Shown piece by piece: positions 1 to 11,152 of a stretch of DNA of 64,000 bases; position 1 is the first letter of the stretch; each line of letters begins with the position of its first letter. Under the pieces are notes generated by a model. That model saw only the letters and a list, made by a program, of their open reading frames with translations, was not told the DNA's origin and searched no databases. A program made the translations under genes and the position numbers. The stretch is from Begonia masoniana (taxonomy: Eukaryota; Streptophyta; Magnoliopsida; Cucurbitales; Begoniaceae). The stretch is taken from assembly GCA_022432975.1 (NCBI GenBank), contig CM039511.1:20920557-20984556 (forward strand). The letters are read 5' to 3'.

Positions 1-171
1 CTTTGACCAAGCAACATCCACCGCTGATCACATCCACCCCTCAACAGTAACCTAACACATCTACCGATTGACTTTGACCAAGCAACATCCACCGCTGATC
101 ACATCCACCGCTCAACACTTCTATTGCTCACATCTACCGCTAAAAAGTAACCTAACACATCTACCGATTGA
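1..171. repeat. Tandem repeat, two copies, at window edge
   Basis: Two head-to-tail copies, 1-71 and 72-171, each beginning CTTTGACCAAGCAACATCC and ending CATCTACCGATTGA. A third copy starts at 172 but is lost after about 10 bases. The second copy has an extra block of about 29 bases. The core words CATCCACCGCT and CATCTACCG recur inside the solo LTR at 9300-9720 and in the LTR start at 63905-63980, so this is probably the repeat island of another LTR whose start lies outside the window. Confidence 0.75.
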
Positions 172-492
172 CTTTGACCAAACACTTAACCGAAACCCAT
201 ACAATTTTGCCCCTGTACTTACACACCATTCACTCAGAACTTCAAAAAACATTAAAAATAACATTCTCCATTTCCAGAGACATCAAATTGAACATTATAT
301 ACATATATGTTCACGAACTATCCATAAAAACAAATCCAAACATCAATATTAACTATCTAGAAACCAAGTATCCTAAAATATTTCTAAGCAATTCATTTTA
401 TATCATTACCCATCAGCCCATTTAAACCAATAACCCTCAAAATACATAACATATGCTCCCATGCGTCAAATTTGCACCGACTGCACAGCGCA
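172..492. other. Unassigned AT-rich sequence
   Basis: No gene seen. The short open frames here have no recognisable domain and lie next to the tandem repeat, so they are taken as chance frames. Confidence 0.5.
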
Positions 493-757
493 TGTAACGA
501 CCCCTATTCCCAGCAAGATATTGTCTGCTCTGGGGATTGGGCCGCAGCCCAATATCCTCCTCTCACGGCTTTGTGTAGCGAGAACTTCCCAGAAGGTCAC
601 CCAACCTGGAATTGCTCTCGCCGAAGCACTTTTAACTTCGGAGTTCTTATGGGATCCGTTGTCAATTGAGCTCCAAAACGCGTCTTGCTATTTTGGGAGG
701 ATCTCCTTACATATGTTTCATTTCCACATACTTCTCCAAGCGATGTGGGATTGTGAC
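493..757 (-). mobile_element. Cassandra-like LTR carrying 5S rRNA sequence
   Basis: The segment begins TGTAACGACCCC and runs to GCGATGTGGGATTGTGAC, and contains a 5S-rRNA-derived stretch on the minus strand. Cassandra TRIM elements are the known plant elements with 5S sequence in their LTRs, and a 265-bp LTR fits their usual size. Only one LTR is present, so a solo LTR is likely. I found no TSD (left flank GCGCA), and the right end merges into a C-run that could instead be the start of the next LTR at 752, so the exact end is uncertain. Confidence 0.55.
577..662 (-). other. 5S rRNA-derived sequence
   Basis: The reverse complement contains GGATCCCAT, AGAACTCCGAAGTTAA, GGCGAGAG and GGTGACC in the order and spacing of plant 5S rRNA, including the box A and box C regions of the internal Pol III promoter. 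Several substitutions relative to 5S as I know it, for example in the AAGTGCT stretch, and the missing ends show that it is not a functional 5S gene. It sits within the Cassandra-like LTR. Confidence 0.75.
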
Positions 758-2474
758 GACCCCCCCCCCCCCCCTTTCCACGACCAAACCCTCTGGCCCA
801 ACCCTCTGGGATCCGCGGAGTTTTAACCCACCTCCGGCCCCAACCGGGCTCTCGAGCCTTTGAGGATCCGCGGAGGATGGGTGGTTCCACCACATACGTG
901 TCAAGTCGGGTCATCACAGCGCACTCCCACGACATTCTTCTTCAATCAACTCATTCTTCGGGTGGAAGAACCACATTCTCTCCTTGCTCAAGATTACCTA
1001 CACCATAAAAACATTATATGAGCTAAAAGGCTCAGTAAGCTTCGTAAATGAGACATGCATGCTGTGCGTATGCAATTCATAAAATCATACTGTTCTTTCG
1101 TACATTCATTTCTTTCATATCTTTTCGTTACATATTAGAGGGGTAGGCAACCTCTGCCCCACCTAAAGCAGACAACCTTTGTTCCACTTTAAGCAGGGAA
1201 TGCCAACTTCTAACCCCTGTTGACAACCTTTGCCCCACTTGAAACAGACAACCTTTGTTCTGTTCCCAGCAGGGAATGCCAACTTCGAGTAGACAACCTC
1301 TGCCCCACTTGAAGCAGACAACCTTTGTTCTACTTTAAGCAGGGAATGTCAACTTCGAGCCCTTGTTGACAACCTTTGGCCCACTTGAAACAGACAACCT
1401 TTGTTCTGTTCCTAGCAGGGAATGCCAACTTCGAGTAGACAACCTCAGCCCCACTTAAAGCAGACAACCTTTGTTCTACTTTAAGTAGGGAATGTCAACT
1501 TCGAGCCCCATAGTATCGTTTACATGCATTGCTTTAGTTCGTTCTTTCATACATGAAAACGTATGCATAAATCCTTTTTCCATGCTTTTTCATTTTAAAC
1601 ATGATGCATGATTGTGAACGGTGCATTAAACAGAAAACAAGCATAAAGCAGTATTAAAACCTAAGAAAACCTTGTAGCATAACAGATACCTTAACCTACC
1701 CATCCAATCTACTCCTAGACCATAAACTCACCAAATCCTCAATCAATGACAATCTTTATGGTGTAGGCCAATCGGCCAAGCAAGTCACAAATACTTACCC
1801 AATGTCCTTAGCAAACCGAGTGTTGTCCGTGTGCTTTGTTTACCTAAGCCAATTCACAATACTTGACATTAAAACCGAGCTTAATCAATCAAACCCCGAA
1901 CTAAACAAAATCCCATTAATTCTACTTAACTATCCTTTATAACCATAAATATCTTCATTTCAACTGTATCTACTGTGAACCTAACCATTTTTAAAGCACC
2001 CGATCAAACCTCAACCGAACCCTAGCTATTTTACAACCCGAAAATTGAGAATAAACTTTCTAAAACCATAGAACCTTACCTAGAGTGTCGTTTGGAGAAG
2101 GAAACGTGAAAAATCGATCACCGGAACAGAAGAATCGCCGGCGTGAAAGGAGAATCGCTGTCTGGAAACCAAAATCGCCAGAAGAGGGTTTCTGGAGATT
2201 TTCGTGAAGTGTTGGAAAAAGGAAGGAGATTGTGGTGTTTTAATAAAACTTCTCATGGCAATTACCTTTTTGCCCCTCAATACTAAATCCTCGCTTATTT
2301 AGTTAATTAGCCTATCGTTTCGGTTTCTCCAAATTTCCTTATCTCACCAAGTATTCCAATTTATCGCTGGGGCTCTAACAAAACTTCTCGTTCATAAAAC
2401 AGGCTTAATTTACTATTATTACAAAAACGTATTTATATTACTAAGATTCAAAACCCGTAAAGCCGGGTGTTACA
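752..2474 (-). mobile_element. Long gypsy-type LTR 'H', probably solo
   Basis: The right end is CGGGTGTTACA (to 2474). The left end is either TGTGACGACC at 752 or TGTAACGACC at 493. Read on the minus strand it has the internal plan shared by the other long LTRs here: first donor near 2077 (CACTCTAG/GTAAGG), second donor near 1787 (GTAAGTATTTGTG) and acceptor near 997 (GGTGTAG/GT). The stem arms are 1755-1767 and 997-1009, complementary over 13 bases. GC-rich words GGATCCGCGGA lie at 808-880, beyond exon 3. No TSD was found, so the boundaries are provisional and the element may be truncated or recombined. Confidence 0.6.
1146..1509. repeat. Five-copy tandem repeat with alternating unit types
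   Basis: Five copies of a 70-76 bp unit start GACAACCT (1146, 1222, 1292, 1368, 1438). Two types alternate: one with ACTTTAAGCAGGGAATG and one with GTTCCCAGCAGGGAATG, giving a higher-order dimer of about 146 bp. It lies inside LTR H, in the stretch corresponding to the second intron. Confidence 0.85.
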
Positions 2475-2648
2475 CCTTTTCACATAAAACTTTGAACCTT
2501 GTGAATCAAAATTTGAAAAAGAAAAGTTAGACCCTTGCCTACTCGATTCTAATTCTTGTCTTTCAATCTCCCTCTTCAACATTCCTTCAAACGATAAGCC
2601 TCTGACCTTTAAACCCACCAAAACATTCTCATCAAAATCCCAAGTTTC

Positions 2649-2900
2649 TGATAGAATTAGTATCTATTAGACTATTCATCATTTTACTATTTATTTATAG
2701 TTCAGTTATAGTTTCATTGGACAGAATATTTATATTTTGGTTACTTTCTCTCTTGGGTATATACATTGTAAGAGACTCTTTGGAAAATACAATTTTACAG
2801 AACAGAACATCATTTTCTCTGCCGCCGTTTTCTCTTCTTCTTCCTTCTCCTTCTATGGTTTTACCGATTCATATCCAAAGCAGCAAGATCCTTTTCCTCA
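2649..2900 (+). mobile_element. 5' LTR of decayed Ty1/copia element
   Basis: TGATAGAATTAG opens the repeat and ...TTTTCCTCA closes it three bases before a tRNA primer-binding site, as expected for a copia 5' LTR of about 250 bp. No matching 3' LTR is found downstream, so the start is inferred from the TG dinucleotide and the usual LTR length. Confidence 0.55.
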
Positions 2901-2903
2901 ATG

Positions 2904-2915
2904 TGGTATCAGAGC
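2904..2915 (+). other. Primer-binding site (initiator tRNA-Met type)
   Basis: TGGTATCAGAGC, the usual plant copia and gypsy primer-binding site complementary to the 3' end of initiator methionine tRNA, directly after the LTR. Confidence 0.85.
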
Positions 2916-2918
2916 CAG

Positions 2919-5478
2919 ATGGCGTCACCAACCTCTACAGATCCGTCTCCCAGCTCAACCATCCATTCCTCCTCTTCTCCCACCTTTCCCAGCAGTAAAT
3001 CAGATAATAACCATCAAGCTAAACTCCACAAATTACCTCGTGTGGAAAACTCAAATCCTGCACGTTGTCACCGCCAATGGTATTGCTCACATGCTCAACA
3101 GTTCTTGCCCACCCCCTCCATCGCTTCTGGATAATCTCTCCTCCCAACCAAATCTAGAATACAACAATTGGCAAAGGTACAATAGTCTCCTACTCAGCTG
3201 GATATTTTCTTCAACGTCCGACGATTTGCTTCCCCAATTCGTTACCTTTCCGACTGCCAGTGCAGTCTGGACGGCTCTCGTAAGTCGGTTTGCTTCTTCC
3301 TCCTTAGCGCACGTCACCGAACTTTGAAATCAACTCCACTGCCTCTCCAAAGACGGCATTTCTGCAGCTGCTTACATACACAATCTAACCTCCCTCTGCA
3401 ACACCCTCGCTACTATCGGGTAAACCGTCTCCTATGAAGATCAATTCCTCTATTTTTTGGGCGGATTAGGCAGCGAGTACAATCCCTTTGTAACGTCTTT
3501 CACTAATCTCGCCAACCAGCCATCGCTCGAAGAAATTTACAGTCTTCTCTAAAGCTACAACTTTCGGTTCGAAAAACAGAATGCTGTGATCCCCCTTCCG
3601 ACGCCGACTCAACTTCAGGCGAATGTCGCTTATCAGCATTCGACTCGTTCTCCTTGGAGCCCTCGGCCAAATGTTCCTCTTCGGTCCAACTCCTCAACCG
3701 ATTTTCTTTCTAACAGTTCCGGTCCGCAGCCCTAACTTAGCCCATGGCGATCTACTCGGCCCAACCACTAGCACTGGCCTCGTTGCCAGATCTGCAACAA
3801 CGTGGGCCATTCAGCCCTTAAGTGCTACCATTTAGCTTATGCAGTCCAACAAAGCAACCCACATCTCCTTTCAGTCCAAGCCCAAGCCAATCTAATTTAT
3901 ACCCCGACCCAAACCCATTTCCCCTCAACCCATACCCAACCCACATTTACCCACCTCTCACCCGACCCGACCCTTCACCCTTTTAACCCTACCCTTGCTA
4001 GTTTCCAGACCCGAGCTCCTGCATCGTCATTCAACCCCACCAGTCTTCTGTCCACTCCGATCACGCCGTCGCCGGCCACCCCCTGGGTTTTGGATTCCAG
4101 CGCAACTCACCACTTCATGCCGGAACCAGACCTCCTCAGTCAACCTCAACTCCTCTCTGCTCCTTCTCACGTTGCCACAGCGCAAGGTACCTCTGTTCCT
4201 CTCTTAAATTCTGGTTCCTCTGTTATTCCGGCCATCAGTCGATCCCTTCAACTGCCCACTGTTTATCACACCCCACATCTGTCACATAATCTGCTCGCGT
4301 TGCGCAACTGTGTCAAGAAAATTGTGTTTTTGTTGAATTTCACCCAACGTGTTTTTTTGTCAAGGATCAAACTATTCACCGAATCCTCCTCCGTGGGTTG
4401 CTCAGTGACGGCCTCTATCGCATTCCACCAGCCAACACGGTTCTGTCTCTTGCTGCTCAACGCAAGGATTCCCCCTTTGTTTTGGATGCTCTTTGGCATA
4501 GACATCTGGGTCACCCTTCTCCAATTGTGTTGAAACAAGTGTTGGACTGTTGTAATTTAAAATCCCAAAATCTTTTGTATCAAACGTGTACCCCTTGTCA
4601 AATGAGTAAAAGTCATCAGTTACCATTTCCAATTTCCCAATCACATGCTCAATTTCCTTTTGATGTTATATATACTGATGTGTTCTCCAATTAAATCCAT
4701 TACTGGCGCACGATACTTTCTTCTCTTTGTTGATGATTGTACTTGGTTCACTTGGCTCTTTCCACTTAAATTAAAAAGTGAAGTGTTTACTACTTTTGTA
4801 CACTTCAACCAATTTGTCAATACTCAGTTCGGTGCTCGAATAAAAACTGTCCAATCCTACTGGGGTGGTGAATTTTAGTCTCTCACTCCTCTCTTTAAAT
4901 CCCTTGGCATTCAGCATCGAATTTCTTGTCCGTATACCCCAAATTAAAATGGTCCCGTGGAACGCAAAAATTGGCATGTGGTTGAAACAGGTCTTGCTCT
5001 ACTCTTCCATTCTTCAGTCCCTTATCATTTTTGGCCTGATGTTTTCCTCACAGCTACCAGCTTAATCAATTTACTGCCCACTCTGGTCTTAAATCACAAG
5101 TCCCCTTCTGAATGCTTGTTTCACAAAATTCCAGATTACTCTTCCCTTAATGTTTTCGGTTGTCTATGTTTTCCCCTTCTTCGCCCGTTTAATAAACATA
5201 AACTCCAACCCCGATCCCTTCCATGCGTGTTCTTAGGTCCTAGTCCAAATCACAAAGGATCCTTATATCTTGATCCTGCCGTCAACAAAATCTACATCTC
5301 TCGTCATGTCACTTTCGTTGAGTCTCAATTTCCGTTTTCTTTTCTTTCACCCCCTGTTTCTCCACAAACCTCTTTTACACTTAAACATCAACCACGTCAT
5401 GATAATCCAAAACCACCATTTTTTCAGTTCCGCCCATCACAATCGATAACTCCGCTCTCTACAACAAAAGGAAAATAA
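2919..5478 (+). pseudogene. Ty1/copia gag-protease-integrase remnant
   Basis: The ATG at 2919 fits the gag start just after the primer-binding site. The frame shifts soon after into the UBN2-type gag region (NSTNYLVWKTQI, about 3020-3060). A stop follows at 3325, then more gag in another frame. A CCHC zinc knuckle CQICNNVGHSALKCYH lies near 3787-3834. The protease motif is DSSATHH (normally DSGATHH) near 4095. The GAG pre-integrase motif LWHRHLGHPSP lies near 4490, followed by CxxC, and integrase segments (FLLFVDDCTWFTWLF, near 4725; later blocks to 5410) are spread over different frames. At least six stops or frameshifts break it. It ends before reverse transcriptase and no 3' LTR follows, so it is a 5' fragment of an old copia insertion and cannot be functional. 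Confidence 0.88.
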
Positions 5479-6155
5479 AAAAAAAAAAAAAGAAAAAGAA
5501 CCCCACCCAAAGTTCGACTGATTCACTTCGAATCACCGGACCGCGTCACATGCAGAGCAGATCGAGCCTCTAAATACCTAAATTCAAACAAGATTTCTCA
5601 AAAAACAAATCAAAAATCAACCCAAGGACCCCAACATGGTTCCCTTAGCCGACGAGCGTCGTTGAAAAATCAGAAGAAAGGTAGCGAAAAAAAATCAAAA
5701 GCTTTTTTCTCGGGTTTACAGAAAGCTGGTGTTGGCGACAAGCAAATACCGCAATGAATACGGAAAGAGCAAAACGAAGACACAGAGGGAAGGAAAATCG
5801 GCGAAGAATTGACCTCGTCGCTATTCCCTTCCAGATCACAGAGCGAGAAACAAGGTGGTGGTTAATTATATAGTAATGATAGAAAGGAAAAGGAACCAGA
5901 GAAGTGGAGCCGACTAGATCGTCACCATATTGACTCTATAATAAATGTGCGTGTTCTTATTTCAATTTTAATATTCATTAAAAAAGTCATCTCTTGAAAC
6001 AAATTTCAATTATGCGCCTAACCGGAAGGAATTCCATGAAAAAACTATTGGATTCACATGGATTGCTTCTGTTTTTACACATAAGGATCATGCGCTTACA
6101 GTTAATCACGAGTTAATAATCCTTAATCCAACATCTTATAACGTTGCTTTCTATT
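5479..6155. other. Unassigned; possible 5' flank of a minus-strand host gene
   Basis: No coding domain. Read on the minus strand, 5480-5930 has a TATATAATTA near 5863-5873, then a CT-rich leader-like stretch. That resembles a plant promoter plus 5' UTR cut off by the copia fragment, but no coding exon is visible. A poly-A tract lies at 5478-5492. Confidence 0.3.
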
Positions 6156-6255
6156 NNNNNNNNNNNNNNNNNNNNNNNNNNNNNNNNNNNNNNNNNNNNN
6201 NNNNNNNNNNNNNNNNNNNNNNNNNNNNNNNNNNNNNNNNNNNNNNNNNNNNNNN
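6156..6255. other. Assembly gap (100 N)
   Basis: Exactly 100 N, the conventional size for a scaffold gap of unknown length. Sequence on the two sides need not be adjacent in the genome. Confidence 0.99.
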
Positions 6256-6841
6256 GACACTATTTAAATCATGGAAGGGCGAATTGGGGAGAAATTATGT
6301 TGTGGGAGATACCAATGGATAGCTTACACATGGCAGCTTTTTTAGGAAGTTAAGTTCCTCCTCCTACGTAGAAACCCTCTTCATTTCACTTCTCTGCTCT
6401 CTCTCTCCAGTCTCTTCTCGGCCTCTCTTCTTCTTGGAGATGTTGGGAATCTGTTGAAGGTGTTCACAGTTGCAATTTTAGTTTTAATGGATCTTCTATT
6501 TTTCTTCTTACTGAAATCTTGTTCTCTTTGATGATAGAAGTTAAGTGAAATATAGATAATAACTTATGAAATGAGAGGTACAACCTTAAGAATTAAGTGT
6601 ATAATATTATTGTGCTAATAACAAAAAAAATATAAATTAAAATCTCATATCTACACGTATATTTGGCGCATCGGGTTTATCTCACATCCTCATATATACT
6701 TTAAGTCCAATTACTAAATATGTATTCAACATTTTTCTTAATGATAACTATAATGTATGATAGATAGATCTACTAAATATAGTAAATTATATCTAACATG
6801 CATGACTTCTTGCATGTCGTTAGCTTGGGTCAGAATTCCAA
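6256..6841. other. Unassigned sequence after the gap
   Basis: A CT-rich stretch at 6355-6440, resembling a plant 5' leader, is followed by AT-rich sequence. No coding exon or repeat boundary is recognised. Confidence 0.4.
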
Positions 6842-8338
6842 AGATTCAATCTGGAAGCAGTGTCCAGCGTGTCAGCTATGTTTTCTGCTATATCCTTGAA
6901 TCCTACTATTCTGAAGAGAATAAATGAAGTTCAGGCGAATGATGTTGAGTGCAACAAGTATAAGTTAAGCATGGATTCTACTGATAAATCAGATTTCAAC
7001 TATTCTGACGACGGAATTCTTAAATTTCAAAATAGATGGTTTGTTCCGGCTAATGAAGAACTTCAAAAAGAGATACTTTCGGAAGCTCATTCTTTTAGAT
7101 TCTCTGTTCATCTTGGAAGTACGAAAATGTACAGAGATCTTAGACAACATTATTGGTGGCCAAATATGAAAGGAAGTGTGGCGAAGTACGTAGGATCGTG
7201 TTTGACTTGTCAACAGATAAAAGCTGAACATTAGAGACCTTCAGGAACATTGCAACCGTTACCACTTCCCGAATGGAAATGGGAACAAATAACGATGGAT
7301 TTTGTTGTGGGATTACCTCGGACAGTAAGGGATCATGATGGAATATAGGTGATAGTTGATCGTCTAACTAAATCTGCCCATTTCCTGTCGATGAAGATGA
7401 CATACTCTATGGATCAGCTCGCTGAGCTGTATGTACATGAGATTGTACAATTGCATGGACTTCCGATCACAATAGTATCAGACCGAGATTTTAGGTTTAC
7501 ATCAAAGTTCTGGAAGAGTCTGCACAAGGCTATGGGTACGCAGCTCAATTTTAGTACGACTTTTCACCCTCAAACAGACGAACAATCTGAGAGGACTATT
7601 CAAACATTAGAGCACATGCTTCGAGCATGCGTATTAGAATTCCAGGATTCTTGGAGTAGGTACCTATCGTTGGTGGAATTTTCTTATAACAACAGTTTTC
7701 AGGAGACAATAGGTATGGCACCGTATGAGGCATTATATGGGCGAAGGTGCAGATCTCCATTGTACTGGGATGAAGTTGGAGAAGCACGTTTGATTGGTCC
7801 TGATATTGTGCAACAGATAGTAGAGAAGATTGCCCTCATCCGACAGCGAATCTTGACAGTCCAAAGCCGGCAGAAAAGCTATGCCGATAGAAGACGTAGG
7901 GAATTGAAATTTGAAGTTGGTGATGAAGTTTTTCTTAAAGTTTCACCGTTCAAAGGAGTTGTGAGATTTGGAAAGAGAGGCAAGTTGAAACCCAGATATA
8001 TCGGGTCATTCTCAATCTTGAAGAGGATTGGGAAGACAGCTTATCAGTTACAGTTACCAGTCTCTATGGAAGGAATTCATAATGTGTTCTACGTTTCTAT
8101 GCTGAAGAAGTGTATGCGGAATCCATCTCAGGTTGTGGAACAACAGAATATTGAAATTCATCCTACTCTTACCTATGAGGAGAAACCAGTGAAGATCCTA
8201 GACTATGCAATGAAAGTGTTACGCAGCAAAGAGGTTCCACTAGTGAAAGTCTTATGGCATAACCAGAAAGTAGAGGAGGCAACTTGGGAACGCCAGCAGG
8301 ACATGATGGACCAGAATCCAGAATTGTTCAGGTGCTAA
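6842..8338 (+). pseudogene. Ty3/gypsy pol 3' fragment (integrase + chromodomain-like), element B
   Basis: From the RNase H/integrase linker through integrase to the C-terminus of a chromovirus-type gypsy pol. The HHCC zinc-binding region is at about 7085-7215 (HLGSTKMYRDL, then CLTC). The catalytic core has DFVVGLP, SDRDFRFTS and HPQTDEQSERTIQ, where the family normally has TDGQSER. The GPY-like segment is YIGSFSILKRIGKTAYQL, and the end VKVLWHNQKVEEATWERQQDMM is chromodomain-like. Two in-frame TAG stops (7232, 7346) disable it. Everything upstream (gag, protease, RT, RNase H, 5' LTR) is missing, either deleted or lost at the assembly gap. Its polypurine tract and split 3' LTR follow directly. 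Confidence 0.93.
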
Positions 8339-8360
8339 ATTTTGAGGACAAAATTCTGTT

Positions 8361-8372
8361 AAGGAGAGTAGA
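8361..8372 (+). other. Polypurine tract of gypsy element B
   Basis: AAGGAGAGTAGA sits just before the LTR start TGTAAC (8374), where plus-strand DNA synthesis is primed. Confidence 0.75.
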
Positions 8373-8398
8373 TTGTAACTGTAGCGACCCTAACACCG

Positions 8399-9089
8399 AA
8401 TACGTGCCTAACCACTTCACGCCCTCAAAGCTTTCTCAAACTACTTAATCCAATGCTAAATCTCAGTTACACTACGACCTTATCCATCTACCAGGTATAA
8501 CAAGTTCATATATCAGAGCTATAAACTAACTCGCGTATAAGTTCGTTGACCTTAACCTTAGTCACTATTACAACTATCCGGGTTCACATTTCTCTAGTAA
8601 TGCCCCCATAGAGCTTCTTCGTCAATAGTATTGAAATTGTACACTTCCTTAGGCACCTCGCAGGTCCTAATAAAATTCTCAACTAGTTTCGTGTTGCTAT
8701 AGTTCGCAACTATGTCATCAGAACACCTCCCGATCTCGATGAGTCTAGCCGAAAGCTAAAGTCGCTAACCACTTAGGATCTTTGTCTCCTTGTAGTGAAG
8801 ATCCTATAAACATCACATCTCACTCTGAACTACCTTAATGAGTTCTATCGCTATGTCCTTAATTAACTTTCTCTTACTATAGACGTTACGCTCATTTGTT
8901 TAACTCAATTCCTTGTTAACTTCAAGTACAATTGAATCCCAAGGTTTTGCCATAGATTCACTCCAACTATTTATTCTAACCATATATCACCCATGTGTCT
9001 ATCGGTCTCGACCTGATAAACACCAGTCTTTTGGAACCTTTTCTAACTTAATCTCACTCTAAGTTTACTTAAGTGGGTTTATTCCACAT
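8399..9089 (-). other. Degenerate internal region of element F, left part
   Basis: It lies between the 19-bp LTR remnant and solo LTR D. Stops occur in all frames. I could not recognise any pol domain on the minus strand. Confidence 0.55.
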
Positions 9090-11147
9090 TGTGACGCCCC
9101 GAATTCTCTGAACCCGGTTCGTCACACAAAACCCGTACACGAACTAAAAACTTCATTCATAATTTAAAATTTTGCAGCGGAATTAATTTAAATAACTTAG
9201 AGTTAAACAAAACCATAAAATGTTTGGATAATCGGATAAAATGTTCAAGATAATCGACCAAAAGAAATAAAGGTTTAAATCACAAAAACACTGTTAAGTC
9301 TCTAAAGTCAACCACATCTGCCGGTGGAAAAATCAACGGAAGAAGCAGACACAGCAAATATAAGACTCCTGCCGATGACGTGGACCTGAAGACTTGGAAC
9401 TGAAAGACATTTCTCGGCGGGCTGCACCTACCGATGACGTCAACACAACTTCATCTGCCGATGAAGTCAACATGACTTCATCTGCCGATAAAGTCAACAC
9501 GACTGCACATGCAACTTCATCTGCCGATGAAGTCAACATGACTTCATCTGCCGATAAAGTCAACACGACTGCACACACAACTTCATCTGCCGATAGAAAT
9601 AAGTTTATATCTATCGATAGAAATAAGGCTACATCTTCCGATGCCTTTACTGAAGACATCTTCCGATAGAAATATTAATACATCTACCGATGAAAATAAA
9701 ACTACATCTTCCGGTAGACACAACTCGCGGTTCCAACTGATAGGAAACAGAACAATATTTCAACTTCTCACAATCTATACCAGAACAATACAACTGCAGT
9801 AAAGACTTGTCTATTCTATTGAAACCATTCAGAAAACAATTTAAATCTTCATGTTACTCAACTCCAGTAAAAATCCGGTATTAAAACCAACAGAATACCA
9901 TTATCAGAAAAGAAAACTCAATATGCATTCAAAACATTGAAGTCTCTACTGTTATAAAATTTTCAATCTATTTAATTCGAAACATTTACCACTAAACCTT
10001 CATCCTAACAGACATCAGTTAAACTGCCCCATCAGCTGCCAGAACATTGTGTAGATGCACTCCTCCAACCCAACTAGCCCTCTGTGAACTCAGTAAACAC
10101 ACCTGCTAAAGCTTCTTCACCTACATCACAAAACTCATCTATTAGCCTAATGCTAAGTAAGTAAAGCAAAATGTATGAAAAGCTGAAAACATGTCATCCT
10201 AGCATGCAGTTTCTACTTTTCTCATCTCTGTTACATATTCGTCGTTATAATCGGATTCCTCCCTAAATTGGGAGTTGAATCACTTCTCCCAAAGTGTGAA
10301 CATCCCTGTCTCATTAGGAGTTGGATTAATTCTCTTAACAGTGAATATATATACTGATCAATGTTCAGATCCACTTCGAAATTGGGAGTTGGATCAGTTT
10401 TCCCAAAGTATGATCCCTGGCTCGTTAAGGGTTGGATTAGTTCCCTTAACAGAAAATGTTTCACATAAATCACTTCAGAATGTTCACTTCCTCACTATAT
10501 CAAAACATGTAAACTCATTTTCGTATACTTTCAAATATATGATGCATGAAACAGGAAAACATTCAAACACACAAAAATCCTAATGTTCTGTGATGTAGGC
10601 CCGAAGGCACAAGCAAACTTCACTTACCTGGATTCCTAGCAAATGCTCGATTAAGAGCTACCTCGGGGGTTTGGTTCACCTATATTCATAAACAGAATGT
10701 TAAACCTCAATCTAAGCTATTCAGAAATCTAAGGAGTGGGTTTGGCATTTCTATTTATCTAACATTCCCGATTCTGCTCTAATCCTCAAGCAGAATCTCT
10801 CACTTGCAACATTATCAAAATGCATACATTGGGATCCTTAAGCTACCTAGGTACTAAAATCAGCAATTAATCGAATCTAAACTCACCTTGGTTGGAGGAA
10901 TCTGTGAGGAAATCGCCTAGAGAGCTCTGCTGGGTTGAGCTGAAAACCGAGAGTGAAATGAGTATGACGGCTATACCTCATTCAATCTTTCCTTAAATAC
11001 GTTATCCATAACATAAATTGACAATTACCCTTATGCCCTCACTTAGTTACTCATAAACCTAATTGATTTTACCCCTAATTTCATTCTATAAAATTCACAC
11101 TTAGAAGATTAATAGGTTATTTTAATTCTAATAAACCGGGTGTTACA
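9090..11147 (-). mobile_element. Solo LTR 'D' (2058 bp), TSD CACAT
   Basis: TGTGACGCCCCGA at 9090 and ACCGGGTGTTACA ending at 11147 are near inverted termini, with perfect 5-bp TSD CACAT at 9085-9089 and 11148-11152 and no internal element sequence. Read on the minus strand: a TATTTAAGG TATA-like box, exon 1 ending CCAACCAAG with GTGAGT donor near 10890, exon 2 of 52 nt (about 10679-10628), GTAAGT donor, and acceptor TGATGTAG/GTG near 10120. Stem arms 10585-10599 and 10120-10134 pair over 15 nt with one G-U. The sense strand reads from 11147 to 9090. The closest relatives in the window are LTRs B and C. Confidence 0.93.
9448..9579. repeat. 66-bp tandem duplication with inner 23-bp repeat
   Basis: Two copies, 9448-9513 and 9514-9579, each built from ACTTCATCTGCCGATRAAGTC words. 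Related CATCTNCCGAT words continue to 9720. This is the private repeat island of LTR D. The repetition creates spurious open frames on both strands. Confidence 0.85.
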
Positions 11148-11152
11148 CACAT

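Noticed and set aside
597..935. 112-codon minus-strand frame
   Set aside because: Spans the 5S-derived segment, a C-run and LTR DNA; a chance frame.
2904..2915. tRNA gene
   Set aside because: The 12-base match is the primer-binding site only; no cloverleaf, here or at the other primer-binding sites.
6144..6353. Open frame spanning the N-run
   Set aside because: Consists of unknown bases; not interpretable.
9333..9669. Open frames on both strands with SADEV-type repeats
   Set aside because: They are translations of the 66-bp tandem repeat in LTR D; repetition without stops keeps several frames open.
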